From assembly GCF_026914185.1 (NCBI RefSeq), contig NC_070558.1, positions 6,643,501 to 6,707,500 on the forward strand: a stretch of DNA of 64,000 bases. Direction: 5' to 3'. The DNA is from Puccinia triticina. Lineage: Eukaryota; Basidiomycota; Pucciniomycetes; Pucciniales; Pucciniaceae. Shown here one piece after another: positions 43,708 to 54,987 of this stretch. The translations under genes and the position numbers were made by a program. Within the stretch, counting starts at the first letter, position 1. Every line of letters begins with the position of its first letter. The notes under the pieces were generated by a model. It did no database searches. It was not told the DNA's origin and was given only the letters and a program-made list of their open reading frames with translations.

Positions 43708-44580
43708 CGCAACCTTGAAGCTACCTGGTTCCACGATTAGTGAAGAGGTGAGATGCAGGAGTAAGGGAATGCTTATGAAGATATAGAAACGGTTAAACTG
43801 ACGCTCTTTCAACAAACTAAGAGAGGCGGGGGTGTCGAAGCGGCCGATACATATGGAGTAAATTAGCCAGATGCCTTCTTCGCGGGGTTAGCCCTGGGTG
43901 TGCCGCTGGATCTCATCGTAATATGATCTGTGTGGAAGAGATCATTGTCACAGTCGATCCAGGTGTTCCAGCCGGCCCGGGGTTGGGACGGGGGCTGATA
44001 TCCCCGACGCCCGCATCTGTGGTGCACTGCTCTTAAGAACTTCCCCTGAACTCTGTAGGGGGTTACAGAGTCAGATCTGCAGCGTCTTGGACTAACCTTC
44101 CCCTCAGAAATCTGCATTGAATATCTGGCTCTGTAGAGGGCTACAGAACCAAAGTCTTCCAATGTTGCCATTTTTAACAGGCATATACCACAATCCATGA
44201 CAGTGTGAATCCAATCCAATTGGATCTGCACACAGAATGAAACAACACCCTTCCAATATGGGCACCTTTATAAGGTGAGTTCTCTGTTCCTGGGAACCAT
44301 TTCCAGCATAGATTAGAGATGCTCAGGTGTTTGTGGATTTTACTTTTGCAGTGCATCATTATCTCTATCTTTGCAGGATGACCTTTTTAATATTAAAAAA
44401 GCATGCAATACAAATGATAGAGATGAATAAAGCATAGGAGTATATCCTAATTTGTAATGCTTGTGAAAATGAAAGTGGTCATGATGAGCAACAACAATGA
44501 TTGAGCTAGACCTCTGTAAGTACAGCAGCTGCAGCAAAGACGCCTGATGCTTGTGTAGATATATTATTGGATATAACATG
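43708..44580. other. Interval without a supported gene
   Basis: An open minus frame (43863-44231) is arginine-rich with no recognisable domain and starts at a non-ATG codon, so it is not called. Otherwise AT-rich sequence. Confidence 0.5.
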
Positions 44581-45483
44581 CTATACATCAATCATATCTT
44601 TGTGTATTTGAGCAGTGAGATCATGGATGGAAAGACAAAATATTAGGTTGAAGAACTTCTTAATCATTTCAAAGCTAATAGAACCTTTGGTTAATGTGTC
44701 TAGAAAATCTTGATGATTTTTTTCAAGCCACATCTTGAGCAAATTCCAAACAGTTGCCATAATGACATTAATACCATGTAACCTTTTATAATTACCTTTT
44801 AGAATTTTCCTCAGTTTTTCAATTCTCTCATTAGTTTGATCTTGATTTGTGCATATTTCCTCCAATGTTAAAAAGGCCTGTTCCATTTCTGAAGCTACAT
44901 TATTAGCATGATGTGATCTGGGAATGATTGTGCTGATCATCTCTACATAGAGAAGGTATGTAGTAGTAATTTTTTGAACCATAAATGTTGGACTATAAAT
45001 GATTCCTGGGATTTTATTTTCAAATTGAGGATTCTTTTGTCCAAACCAGTGTGCATACCAATCATTTTGACTTCTAAAAAGTACTTGCTGAGCTTGCCAC
45101 AAAGAAATGTATGGTTTCCTTTCTGAATTTTTACGTGAATGTTCAGCTATTGCTTTAGCAGCAATTTCACGGAAGATGCAACAATAATTTTGATGCTTGA
45201 AATTCTCCTCTGCAATAACCAACTTTCTCTCTGAATTTCCTTGTGATGGAAGTGATTTGATGAGATCCCTAATACCAGCAGCCTCTGGTGAATCTACATT
45301 GATGAGGAGATCCCAATCAAAATTCAGTTTATTGGACAGTCTGAATTTCTTTCTTATCAAATTTTGACTGGGTATGTCAATTTCATCATTCTTTAAAAAA
45401 TTTCTGGAATTTGGAAACAACCTTTCATTATCAGCGGACACCTGCACTAAATTGTTGGAATTGTTTGAAGTCTTTGGGCTGAT
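44581..45483 (-). pseudogene. Second copy of the secreted protein's C-terminal domain, after an in-frame TAA
   Basis: The codon after the TAA at 45486-45484 continues in the same frame for 300 codons to the stop at 44581. The sequence is clearly homologous to the C-terminal half of the upstream protein (IPSQNLIRKKFRL, PYISLWQAQQVLFRSQNDWY, EMISTIIPRS, KKFFNLIFCLSIHDLTAQ). It has no ATG of its own near the start. It is therefore either reached by readthrough, was part of a single two-domain protein before a nonsense mutation, or is a decaying tandem duplicate. Confidence 0.65.
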
Positions 45484-47388
45484 TTACTTTTCATAAAAAT
45501 CAATGGGAGCTCTCTTTGCTTGACCAAGGTTTCTCAATAAAATATGAGATGTTCCATGCTCTCCATCAATCATGTCCTCTTCAATTTGAAAAGTAAGACC
45601 CTCAATGGAAAGACGGAATATAAGATTGAAAAATTTCTTCATTGTTCCAAGACTGATAGATAAATTTGATAACTTATCCAAAATATCTTGACGATTACCT
45701 CTAATCCAAATATTCAAATAATTCCAAACAGCTGCCATCAAATCATTTACCCCATGTAACCTCTTGGCTTTTTTTGTTGATTTCTCTTTGTAGTTTTTCT
45801 CATTTATCTCATTCATTTTTTCATCTTCATTTATTATTTCTTCCAAAACAATAAGGGCCCTTTCTAGCTCCAAGGCTAAATTTTTACCATACTCTGATCT
45901 AGGTATGATTGTACTGATCATCTCCACATAGAACAGGTATATTACAGTGATTTTCTTGAAAATGGCCTTGGGACTATCTATGATTCCTTTGCTACATATT
46001 TCATTTATAGAATTTGTTGGCCCAAGCCAATGTGCATACCAACTCTGCTGACTGTTGCAAAGTATTTCTTGAGCCTGCCACAATGAAATGCATGGTCTTT
46101 CTTCTGAATTGCTGTTGTGAGGAAATTTAGTAAATGTATGGGCAACAATTTGACAGATTACATGGCCATATTCTGCATTTTCAAAAGTTTCTTCTGTCAT
46201 AACCAATTTACCATCTGTAGATCCTTTTTGTGTAAAACGTTGTATTAAATTCACAATTTCATTCCCCAGAGTTAATTTTGCATTCTTGAAAATATTGCAA
46301 TCAAAAATAAGTTTTTTATCCAAGTTGAATTTATTCCTGATTGTATTTTGACTGGGGATGTAATTTTCATTATTCAAAAAAAAGTTTCTGTACTTGAGGA
46401 GGGATTCTCCATTATCTTTGCAAACAAGCTCTGGATTTATGTGTTTTTTTGAATGATCTGCCTTGAGGTTTTTGTCATAAGTACAAATGGCACCCCTTTT
46501 TTCTTGACCAAGCTGGCTTAATACTTCAGAATGAAGACCAATATTTTGAGCACTGGAGTAGTCCCTAGAATTAGCTGGGTTTTCAAATGAATATTTTGGA
46601 AATACAGGATTAAATCCAACATTGATCAAATCAAACCAAGAAGAAGTGGGATCCTGTGAAGTATTGATTTTCATTTCTGATTTAGAAGAGCCAATAGCAT
46701 CTTGGGGTGCTGAATCCATACCACTTGGGAGGATATATTGAGCTCCAATTTTTTGATGAAACAATTCATTGGATGTAGTGGAAGAAGGGATGAAATGCCC
46801 TGCTGCACTTGCTAAACATGCATTACCAGGTTCAAGCAAATTAGCATAAGCTGAGATGTTTTCAAAATCACACCACGTTTTCAGACTCTTGGGTAAGCCT
46901 CCTGAAGTTTCTCCAAGTTCATCTACTTTGCGCTTAAGATACACATTCTGGTTCCAATGAGAATCTGAATTCTCTCCAAGGGGAAAATGAAGTTGTTGAT
47001 TGAGATCTTCTGATGCAAATTCTTTGACTATGTTGGGTTGAATATCCAGTAAATTGGCACCTCCTTGATAAACTGGAGCTCCAATATGATTTAAAGGTGG
47101 ATGAAGGCTAGGATAACTTTCAAAATACCCAGGAACTCCAGAAGTAGAAGGAATATCATTAAAAACATATCCAAAAGACTCTTTTCCCTTAAAGCTGTCA
47201 AAAGGTGGATTGTAAGAAAAGTTGTCAGCCAATCCAACAGTGGAAATTGAGTGGTCTATTTCATTGGCTTTAGGAGATTCACTATTCCAATAAAAAGATG
47301 CCAGATGATTGACATCTGATTCTTCAGTTGCATAACAGTTGGCAATCAAGGAAAATAACACAGGGAGATATTCAAATCTTCTTGGCAT
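45484..47388 (-). CDS. Secreted protein of unknown family, candidate effector (634 aa)
   Basis: ATG at 47388 gives MPRRFEYLPVLFSLIANCYA: two arginines, a hydrophobic core and an A-x-A-like end, a good signal peptide cleaved before TEESDVNH. The earlier in-frame start is only a TTG. Residues about 25-320 are low in regular structure and rich in S, N, P and F. Residues about 325-625 form a helical domain with ISLWQAQEILCNSQQSWYAH, YVEMISTIIPRSE and MKKFFNLIFRLSIEGL. That domain is duplicated directly downstream. No enzyme motif was recognised. Large lineage-specific secreted proteins are typical of rust fungi, so an effector role is possible but inferred. It is a single exon with AT-rich coding sequence. 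Confidence 0.75.
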   Translation of the reverse strand: MPRRFEYLPVLFSLIANCYATEESDVNHLASFYWNSESPKANEIDHSISTVGLADNFSYNPPFDSFKGKESFGYVFNDIPSTSGVPGYFESYPSLHPPLNHIGAPVYQGGANLLDIQPNIVKEFASEDLNQQLHFPLGENSDSHWNQNVYLKRKVDELGETSGGLPKSLKTWCDFENISAYANLLEPGNACLASAAGHFIPSSTTSNELFHQKIGAQYILPSGMDSAPQDAIGSSKSEMKINTSQDPTSSWFDLINVGFNPVFPKYSFENPANSRDYSSAQNIGLHSEVLSQLGQEKRGAICTYDKNLKADHSKKHINPELVCKDNGESLLKYRNFFLNNENYIPSQNTIRNKFNLDKKLIFDCNIFKNAKLTLGNEIVNLIQRFTQKGSTDGKLVMTEETFENAEYGHVICQIVAHTFTKFPHNSNSEERPCISLWQAQEILCNSQQSWYAHWLGPTNSINEICSKGIIDSPKAIFKKITVIYLFYVEMISTIIPRSEYGKNLALELERALIVLEEIINEDEKMNEINEKNYKEKSTKKAKRLHGVNDLMAAVWNYLNIWIRGNRQDILDKLSNLSISLGTMKKFFNLIFRLSIEGLTFQIEEDMIDGEHGTSHILLRNLGQAKRAPIDFYEK

Positions 47389-47649
47389 AGTTGTGAGATG
47401 AAATTTGTTCAAAAATAGAGTGATTTTGAACACACATCCCAACTCTCCTGATCAGATATCTCCATGCCAATTTGAATTGTTTCGTTCACTATCATGTTTC
47501 TGTGCCTGCAATGCTGTATATGATATCATTGGTAGACATTTCCCTTTCAGTATACAACATGTATGGTCCTGTAAACGTTTTAGTCATTTTTTGTACCAAT
47601 GATGTTGTTTGTTTTAGCTAGAGGCTGAGGTGGCTGCAACACTGTACAC

Positions 47650-48300
47650 CATACATTAGAGATGAGGGGTCCCAAGGAGGGTTACAGAGAATTGGGGTCC
47701 ACGCCAAAGGCAAACAGGCCCAGTTGGCGCTCTGGGGGGAGTACGCGGGGCCGCTGGTCATGCTCTCGGCGCCACAGTTGTTGTGGGAATGGTCACGGAG
47801 GCCGCTCACTGATCAGCAGGTACTGGCGGGTACCCGCAAAAAATATCCGGGTACCCGCCCAGGCGTGTCCGGGTCTGGGTCCGGGTGTCTGTTTTGGGCA
47901 AAAAAAACAGGCGGTACCTGGACCGCGTTGTGGGTACCCGGATCTACTCTACCATACATTCAGGCACCAGTGTACATAGGTTACCCCTCCCCCCCACCCC
48001 CACCCCATTTAAGGTCATTTGCCAGCTAACACTAAACCTCTCCACCGCTTTACTCCCTATACCTGGTGCCTTTGTAAATCAATCTCCCCCCTCAGCCCTA
48101 TCCCCCCAACCTGCAGTATTTTGTCATCAATTACAGCCATTCCGAAAAAGCTTGGCTTCTTTGGAGGGAAGTTCCAACAACAAGGTTGGACAGGTGGATA
48201 TCCATCCCCACAAGTGCAGTCGCTTACAGGATGCTACCAGCCAAGCCATTTGGTAGCAAAAAAAAAAAAATGCTGGCCGCGGGGAGGACCGGCATCCTGA
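47650..48300. repeat. GGGTACCC-module fragment, possible eroded TAGAGATG element
   Basis: TAGAGATGAGGGGTCCC near 47655 resembles the TAGAGATGG end. At 47817-47940 comes the same GCGGGTACCCGC..TGTCTGTTTTGGGC module as in the hAT-type elements. No right end or duplication was found. Confidence 0.4.
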
Positions 48301-49164
48301 CACCTGGGTGCGTCCATCATGATGGCAGTCTGGGGTAAAAATTCAAGGATTCCACTTCTGGAATCAAAAAAGTTGAAATTTTTGCATGCATAAATTCAAC
48401 AAACTTTGTTTGAATCTGCTCATGTAATCATTTGCTTTCCCAGCCAACAAAGGTTTATGACTTCATGACTTCACATTTATGCATGCATAAATTTCTCAAC
48501 AAAAAAAAAAACAGCTGAACCATCGCTTCATGAAAAATGGATTGGACGAGTACTACTGAGGGCAAAGTTGGTAAAAAACCATGAAAAGAAAGCTGAGATT
48601 GCAGGCTACAAGTCTGTCTACTCTGCTTTGTTAAATCTACTCTGTTTTGTTAAATGAAATACAACACTTATAAAAACATTTTGACAAGAAAACAGGTGTT
48701 TTATACTAGAAAATCTCAGGGCCAATGATGTGACATTAGAGGCAAGCCTCTCCTTCGGACACGCTTCGCGCCTCGATTAGTCAGTCTCGCGACTTTCGGG
48801 GCACAGCCTTAGTCTCGTCCTCTCCCTCTCCTCTCACACACACACACATGCGCACACACACGAACACCAAAAAAAGGCGGAAAGAACCGAACGATTTCTT
48901 CAAAAAATGTATATATCTAGACGAGTAAAAGTGGCGAAGAACGGAGCGATGAGGGGGGGACGCAATACATAAGAACATTAAAGAAACACACATCAGGTCT
49001 CGGCGGGGCGGCCACAAACAATGCAGAGTACTGAGAAAGCAGACAATTTTTTCTTTTTCTTCAAAACAATCATTCTCTCTTATAATATATGCAACACAAT
49101 CTTCATTTTGGGGTTTGCTTGTTTTGTAATGTGAGAGGTACGACGGTCCCGAGAGACGGGCCGA
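48301..49164. other. 3' flank of the aconitase gene
   Basis: Includes a CA microsatellite (48834-48861). AAT-rich stretches about 60-120 bp beyond the aconitase stop, such as TATATTATAAGAGAG read on the minus strand, are plausible 3' UTR. No further gene is visible. Confidence 0.5.
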
Positions 49165-52100
49165 TTACTTTTTAGATTTGCCCATCAAGTTGAGTGCGGA
49201 CCCAGCCTTGAACCACTCGATCTGACCCTGGTTGAAGGTATGAGTGAGCGGGATCTTGTCGACCGAGCCGTCTTTATGTTTGGCGATCATCGTGACCTTG
49301 CTGCCCTCCTTGAGGCCGGTGATCCCCTGGAGGTCGATCCGGTCGTCCGGCTGCACTTTCTCGTAGTCCGCTGGGTTCTCGAAGTTCAACGGGAGCATGC
49401 CTTGCTTCTTCAAGTTCGTCTCGTCTGCAATCCACATAGAACCGATCAATCCTTCCCCCATCCCAATAAAAACTCTCAACTAGTAGATCACTCACGGATA
49501 CGGGCAAATGACCGGGTGATCACAGCCACACCACCCATGAATCGGGGCTCGAGTGCGGCATGTTCACGGGACGATCCTTCACCGTAGTTTTGGTCGCCGA
49601 CGACGCCTAAGAGAAAGAAGGCAAAATCAACAACTGCCTCGCCAGCAAGCGACTGTCTTCGGATATGAAAGAGACGTACACCAAGGAATGTCATGGTCGC
49701 GGTAGTAGGCCGCGACTTCGGGCACGCCGCCCCACTTGCCAGTCTCTTGGTTCAAGACCTCGTTCGGCTTGCCGTTTGCCTCGTTGATCGCCCCGATCAA
49801 CATGTTCTGGGAGATGTTTTCAAGGTGACCTCGGTACTTCAACCATGGTCCACCAGCAGAAACTAAAGACACGATGTTAGGCGTTAACAAAGCTGGCCCG
49901 GCAACTCAATAAGGGAGATAGAGAAAGATACGCAACTGTGGTCGGTAGTGCATTTGCCAGATGCCTTGATCAAGACTGGCATGTTGGCGGGGTCCTTACC
50001 GTCCCAAGCCTTGAACGGTTTTAGGACTTGAAGTCGATCACTCGAGGGTGATACCGCAACCTGGACTGATTGGCGGTCTGCGGGCGGGGATTGGTAGGTG
50101 TTCTCTCCTGGGTCGTAGCCTCGGGGAGGCAATTCCTTTCCACTTGGGTCGGAGAATCGGAACTCCTTTCCATCCTTGCCTTTCAACGTATCCTTCATCG
50201 GGTTGAAAGTCAAGTCTCCAGCGAAGGCCATCGCAGTGACCAGGTCTGGTGAGGCTACAAACGCGTGAGTGGACGGATTCGCATCGTTTCGCCCGGTGAA
50301 GTTTCGGTTGTAGGATGTGATGATGGAGTTAACCTGGTGGGGGGTAATATGAGATGAGCTTCGGTCCCGATACGACATTTCCAATTTGCTATTCAGAAAG
50401 GAAAAAGAGAGAGAGAGAGAAAACATACGTCGCCCTTCTTGACATCTTGTCGATCCCATTGACCAATGCAAGGTCCGCAAGCATTAGCTAGTACCAAGCC
50501 GCCGACGTTTTCCAAGACTTCCATTTGGCCGTCACGGGCGATCGTTGCACGGATCTGTTCGGAGCCGGGAGTGATGGTGAACTTCGACTTGACGTTCAAG
50601 CCGTGGTCGTGTGCTTCCTTGGCAATCGAGGCCGCTCGGGACATGTCCTCGTAAGAGGAATTGGTGCAAGAGCCGATCAGAGCAACCTTCAATTCCTTAG
50701 GCCAGCCCTTTTCTTCAACTGTCTTGGCAAACGCGGATAGAGGCGTGGCAAGATCAGGTGTGTACTGCAGATGGAAAAAAAAAAAACACGAGCAGACGTG
50801 GACGCCGATCATCAGCAAAGCGACGGATTCAAGCAGGGATTAGAGGAAACATACCGGCCCGTTGATGTGAGGTTCTAATTCATTCAAGTTGATTTCAATC
50901 ATTTCGTCGTATTCAGCTCCCTCGTCACTCTGCAAGTTGTGCTTGAACTGATCGGCGTATTTGGCGATGTTGCTACGCTTGGTAGCGTTCAGGTAATCGG
51001 CCATGCGGCGGTTGTAGGGGAACATTGAGGTGGTGGCGCCAATCTCGGCACCCATGTTGCAAATCGTGCCCATTCCGGTGGCTGATAAGGATTCGACACC
51101 CGGTCCGAAATACTCGACGATCGCCCCAGTTCCACCCTTGACGGTCAGGATGCCGGCAACCTTGAGAATGACATCTACATTGATTAAGCAAGCATTCGTC
51201 AACCGGCTGATGGTCACCATCCATCCACCTCCAAGTAAGATAGAATCGCGCGATGACTGACCTTTGGGGCTTGTCCAGCCAGAGATTTTTCCAGTCAACT
51301 TGACACCGATCACTTTGGGACATTTCAACTCCCAAGGCAAGTTGGCCATGACATCGACGGCATCAGCGCCACCGACACCGACGGCGATCATGCCCAATCC
51401 ACCGGCGTTGGGGGTGTGGGAATCGGTACCGATCATCAATCCGCCGGGGAACGCATAGTTTTCGAAGATGATCTGGTGGATGATCCCGGAGCCGGGGCGC
51501 CAGAAGCCGATGCCGTACTTGGCCGAGCACGAGGCTAGGAAGTCGTATACCTCCTTGTTTGTCGCCACCGCTCGCGCCAGATCTTTGGTCCCTCCGATCT
51601 GCGCCTCGATCAAGTGGTCACAGTGCACCGTTGTCGGCACCGCTACCTCGGGTAAGCCGGCCGTCATGAATTGGAGTAAGGCCATCTGGGCTGTGGCATC
51701 TTGACAAGCAACTCGCTAAGAATCTCAACAGGTTTGATCAGCGTGGGCTGTTAAGTAGAAGTGAGATAATGCCAAGAGAAGAAAAAGTTATACTTACGTC
51801 TGGGCGCAACTTAAGGTAAGAGGCTCCCCGACGGATGTCTGCCTCTTGCGGATTATCGAGATGTCCGTAGAGGACTTTTTCGGAAAGGGTCAAGGGGCGA
51901 TTGAGACTGTGATGATGAAGGGATGGGCGCGAGAGGTGGCAGGGATGATGCGCACATTAGATAATTATGAGATAACTGGGATATACAGAGCGGATGACTT
52001 ACCGTCGACGGACGACTTGAAGGTTGTCCTCGATACGTTGGTAGTTGATGTATTTCTCCTTTTCGAGGTTTGACATGGAAACCTTTGTGTCTCCGATCTT

Positions 52101-52296
52101 GGATGCATGCTGCCGAGGTGAGAGGGGTGGATAGATGAGGAAGACGGAAGGAAGTGGTGAGCGACATGGAGTGCGATCATCAGAGTTAATTGGGAGATCG
52201 ATAGACAGTGGTGGTGTGACTTACGCTTGCATACGATCTGGTGAGCGACTGCAAGACCGGCTTGGAGGACAGTCGACGCACTTGGCAGGTGATCAT
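49165..52296 (-). CDS. ACO1: Aconitate hydratase, mitochondrial (782 aa, ten exons)
   Basis: Exons: 52296-52225, 52109-52003, 51906-51798, 51715-51262, 51174-50855, 50764-50429, 50333-49937, 49862-49680, 49606-49496 and 49424-49165, all in phase. The product isomerises citrate to isocitrate in the TCA cycle. [20 protein letters not shown] is a basic, hydroxylated mitochondrial leader. Landmarks are [14 protein letters not shown], the substrate loops HCDHLIEAQ and [13 protein letters not shown], the 4Fe-4S cysteines in GSCTNSS and [10 protein letters not shown], and [17 protein letters not shown] in the swivelling C-terminal domain. Length is close to the yeast enzyme (778 aa). Intron 7 appears to use a GTTGCG donor, needed to restore DHISAGGPW; the others are ordinary. 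Every key motif is intact, so the gene should be functional. Confidence 0.97.
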
Positions 52297-52866
52297 GTTG
52301 GCTGAGGATGCTGAGGGTTTATGAGACAATGAAAGGGGTGGTCAAGGATAAGGTAGCGAGGTAGGAAGAGAGGGAGAAGACTGACGGCTTGTTCAAGAGG
52401 GTGGAGTGGTGGATGCCGGGGGGTACGATACGGGAGTATTTAGGCTGGCTATAATTGGTCAACAGCCGATCAGCTGTCACTTGTTACAGGCAAGTCACAC
52501 AAAAAAATAAAAATAAACAAAACAAAACAGACTCGCTTCTCCGGAAACTTCCTTGCAGAAAGATGCTGTTTGGTTCTCGATCAGCAGAAAGATGGGCGAA
52601 CGATAGAAAATATTTATAGCCGACACCTCCCCAGCGACCACAGCAGCACCCATGTGAAAAACACCCGGGACCAGCCGGATGACGTCATCCCACCCAGACC
52701 AAACGGGCCACTCAAACTGGAGTCATCGAGAGCCACATCAACAATTGTCGGCCAAGAAACCATCGTGCGGTGGAGCTTCAAGGCAGCCCATCATCCACGT
52801 TGTTGACTTGATGTTGTCTTCGGCTGGCGACCAGTAAGCACGCTCTTAATCGGGCTGTGCTTCTAA
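52297..52866 (-). promoter_or_regulatory. Upstream region of aconitase
   Basis: The first 150 bp contain short C/T tracts on the coding strand and a TAAATACT that could be TATA-like. No ORF of note. Regulation cannot be read from sequence alone. Confidence 0.35.
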
Positions 52867-53052
52867 CGGAGGGCCCTGGTAGAGCCTGGGCTGGCGCAAA
52901 GCACCCTTTGCGCACAACGCAAGTCTACGAGGAACTCTTGACAGAATTGGGCGTGGAGTCCGCGCGGGGACATTAGCCAGCCTAACTAAGCCTCTCGAAC
53001 GAAGGAAGGAGAGGGTGCTTCACGCCAGCCCAGGCTGTACCAGGGCCCTCCG
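52867..53052. mobile_element. MITE of 186 bp, TIR CGGAGGGCCCTGGTA
   Basis: CGGAGGGCCCTGGTA and T-ACCAGGGCCCTCCG are inverted, with AGCCTGGGCTGGCG continuing the arm to about 30 bp. Smaller pairings lie inside. Target duplication unclear. Confidence 0.75.
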
Positions 53053-54718
53053 AAGTGGGGGACTGGTGTTAAGTTAGGAACAGTAGGGACCCTGGGGCCT
53101 CTCACTGAGAGTCTTGCTGAGCTCGACGCCATTCAGAGCAGGAGACATCAACGGACAATAGGCACACATGCTCACACATGTTTTGATCTGGCTCATGATT
53201 GCCTTACTCAACTCGGCTTGCCAAATTCTTTCATATTCAGTCGGGGAAAAATGAGAACAAAGTTTCTAAGTATGTGGTCGGAGGATTTTATGTGCTCCGA
53301 GCAAAAAGAACAAGAAATAAGTTAGTCCCTGTCGGTGGGGAGCTCTTATGCTTGGCACACAGTGAAGCCTTGATAGATATGGAATTCGTAAAAAGGGGAA
53401 CGGATAGCAATCTTTCTGGGGTGGAAATTTCGGTCGAGGTTTGCGCCCCGGTCATATCAGAGAATCGCCGGTCGAAAAGCTTCACGGTGTTTGTAAGATG
53501 TTAGTGATTCATGACAAGAGCTCTCTTAAAAAGGCCAAGCTACGAAGTATGTGAGCTGCTTTTATTCTCTTAACACTCCTCTCCCAATTAATCCTGACCA
53601 CCAGGTTTCCTATTGGCGTTGATGAAATCCACGCATTGCATTTTCAAATTATTTAGAACTCCAAATGATTTATTGACAGCTGAGGTTTGAAGAATGAACA
53701 GTAATTAGTCATGGAATCTTTGTTCTCCAAATTTCAATGCATAGCTGTCTTCTTTCAAAGTGGCCTTAACCCAAAGGACTGGGGCCGGTTGCGATAGCTT
53801 AAGACTTGTAGGATTCGTCGCGTATGTGTGGTGGTTGCGTGTTGATCACCAGTTCCTTTGGTACTTATCTAGGTATCATCACTGACCAATCAGATGTAAA
53901 TTCATCGCCCAACAATCAATAAATTGCTCCATCTATTCTGGGCTTTTGTGAGAACTTCTGATCTCTATAAACTACTCCTCCCCTTATTAATTCTTGTTCT
54001 CGGCCCCAATGTTTGGTCTGAAATCAGCAACCATCAAAAGTCTTCAGCACTTCCGAGCACTTGGTTAGTAGTATATAAAAACCGCTTAATTAATTACTTC
54101 CCAAAATTTATACAGGAAACCTAAATCATTTGTACGTTGGGTGATGACTCTCTTAGGCACTTAGTGACATGCAATTTCAGCTCCCTGATCCGTTTTTACA
54201 ACAAGAATGGAGGCAGCAAAAGGAGTGGGATTGGGATGGACCCCCCTTTGGTGGTCTCCTGGGGCAAGACTGTCAGATTCAACATCATTATCTCTGAACA
54301 TTCTAGAGGAAGCATTTCCAGAACTGCAATTCTCAGAACACAAACCAAAGATGAAATTGTAACGTATCACATGATGATATACCCTCATTTGTCTCTCAAT
54401 TATTGAATCATGCCACAATGTTGAATTATACTGATTGTTTAGCCAAAGGTAAATCATATATCCAAAGGTGTATTAATGTACCAAGTGTGTGTGTCCTTTC
54501 TTCTGAAGAATCTATGAATGAGTTGAGGACAAAAATGATTCTTGGTTCAATGAGAGGGAACCTGGGGAGGTTGCATCCATTTCCATGGGGGGTTTTGTTG
54601 AAATTCAGTTGCAGTCCCGCGGCGCAGCTGCCATTTCCCTAGTAAATCATAAAATCATAAAAATATTGGGCCTTGGAAAACGACTCCCAGGCCCTAGGAA
54701 AACGACTCCCAGAATTGA
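53053..54718. other. Interval with gene-like fragments only
   Basis: A plus frame 53199-53504 (KYVVGGFYVLRAKRTRNKLV, then GVEISVEVCAPVISENRRSK) starts at a non-ATG codon and has no recognisable domain. A plus frame 54137-54406 is similar. Both may be remnants of decayed genes. Confidence 0.35.
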
Positions 54719-54940
54719 GTTACGTCCGTGGGGCCGCGCCCGGCGGTCCTGAAATGGTCGCCTTGACCATCTCCTTGGTCGCGGACTTTTTGGGAGTTGC
54801 TCTCCCAATTGCAATGCCACAACTGGGAGTCGCTGAGATAATTTCCTCAACCACATCATTTTATTATTTTTTTATTATTTTTTATTATTTTTGAGAGTCG
54901 GCCAACTAAAACAGTCTGTGAGTGTCAGACTTTTGGCAGT
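54719..54940 (+). repeat. Inverted repeat partner of 60090-60340
   Basis: GTCCGTGGGGCCGCGCCCGG, CCTTGACCATCTCCTTGGT, TTTTTGGGAGTTG and TTTTTGAGAGTC occur here and, reversed, at 60090-60340, in the same order. The two copies lie 5.2 kb apart. Confidence 0.75.
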
Positions 54941-54987
54941 CGTCACACCTATTCCTTACCAAATATGTATGTTAAGCCAAAAAGGCA

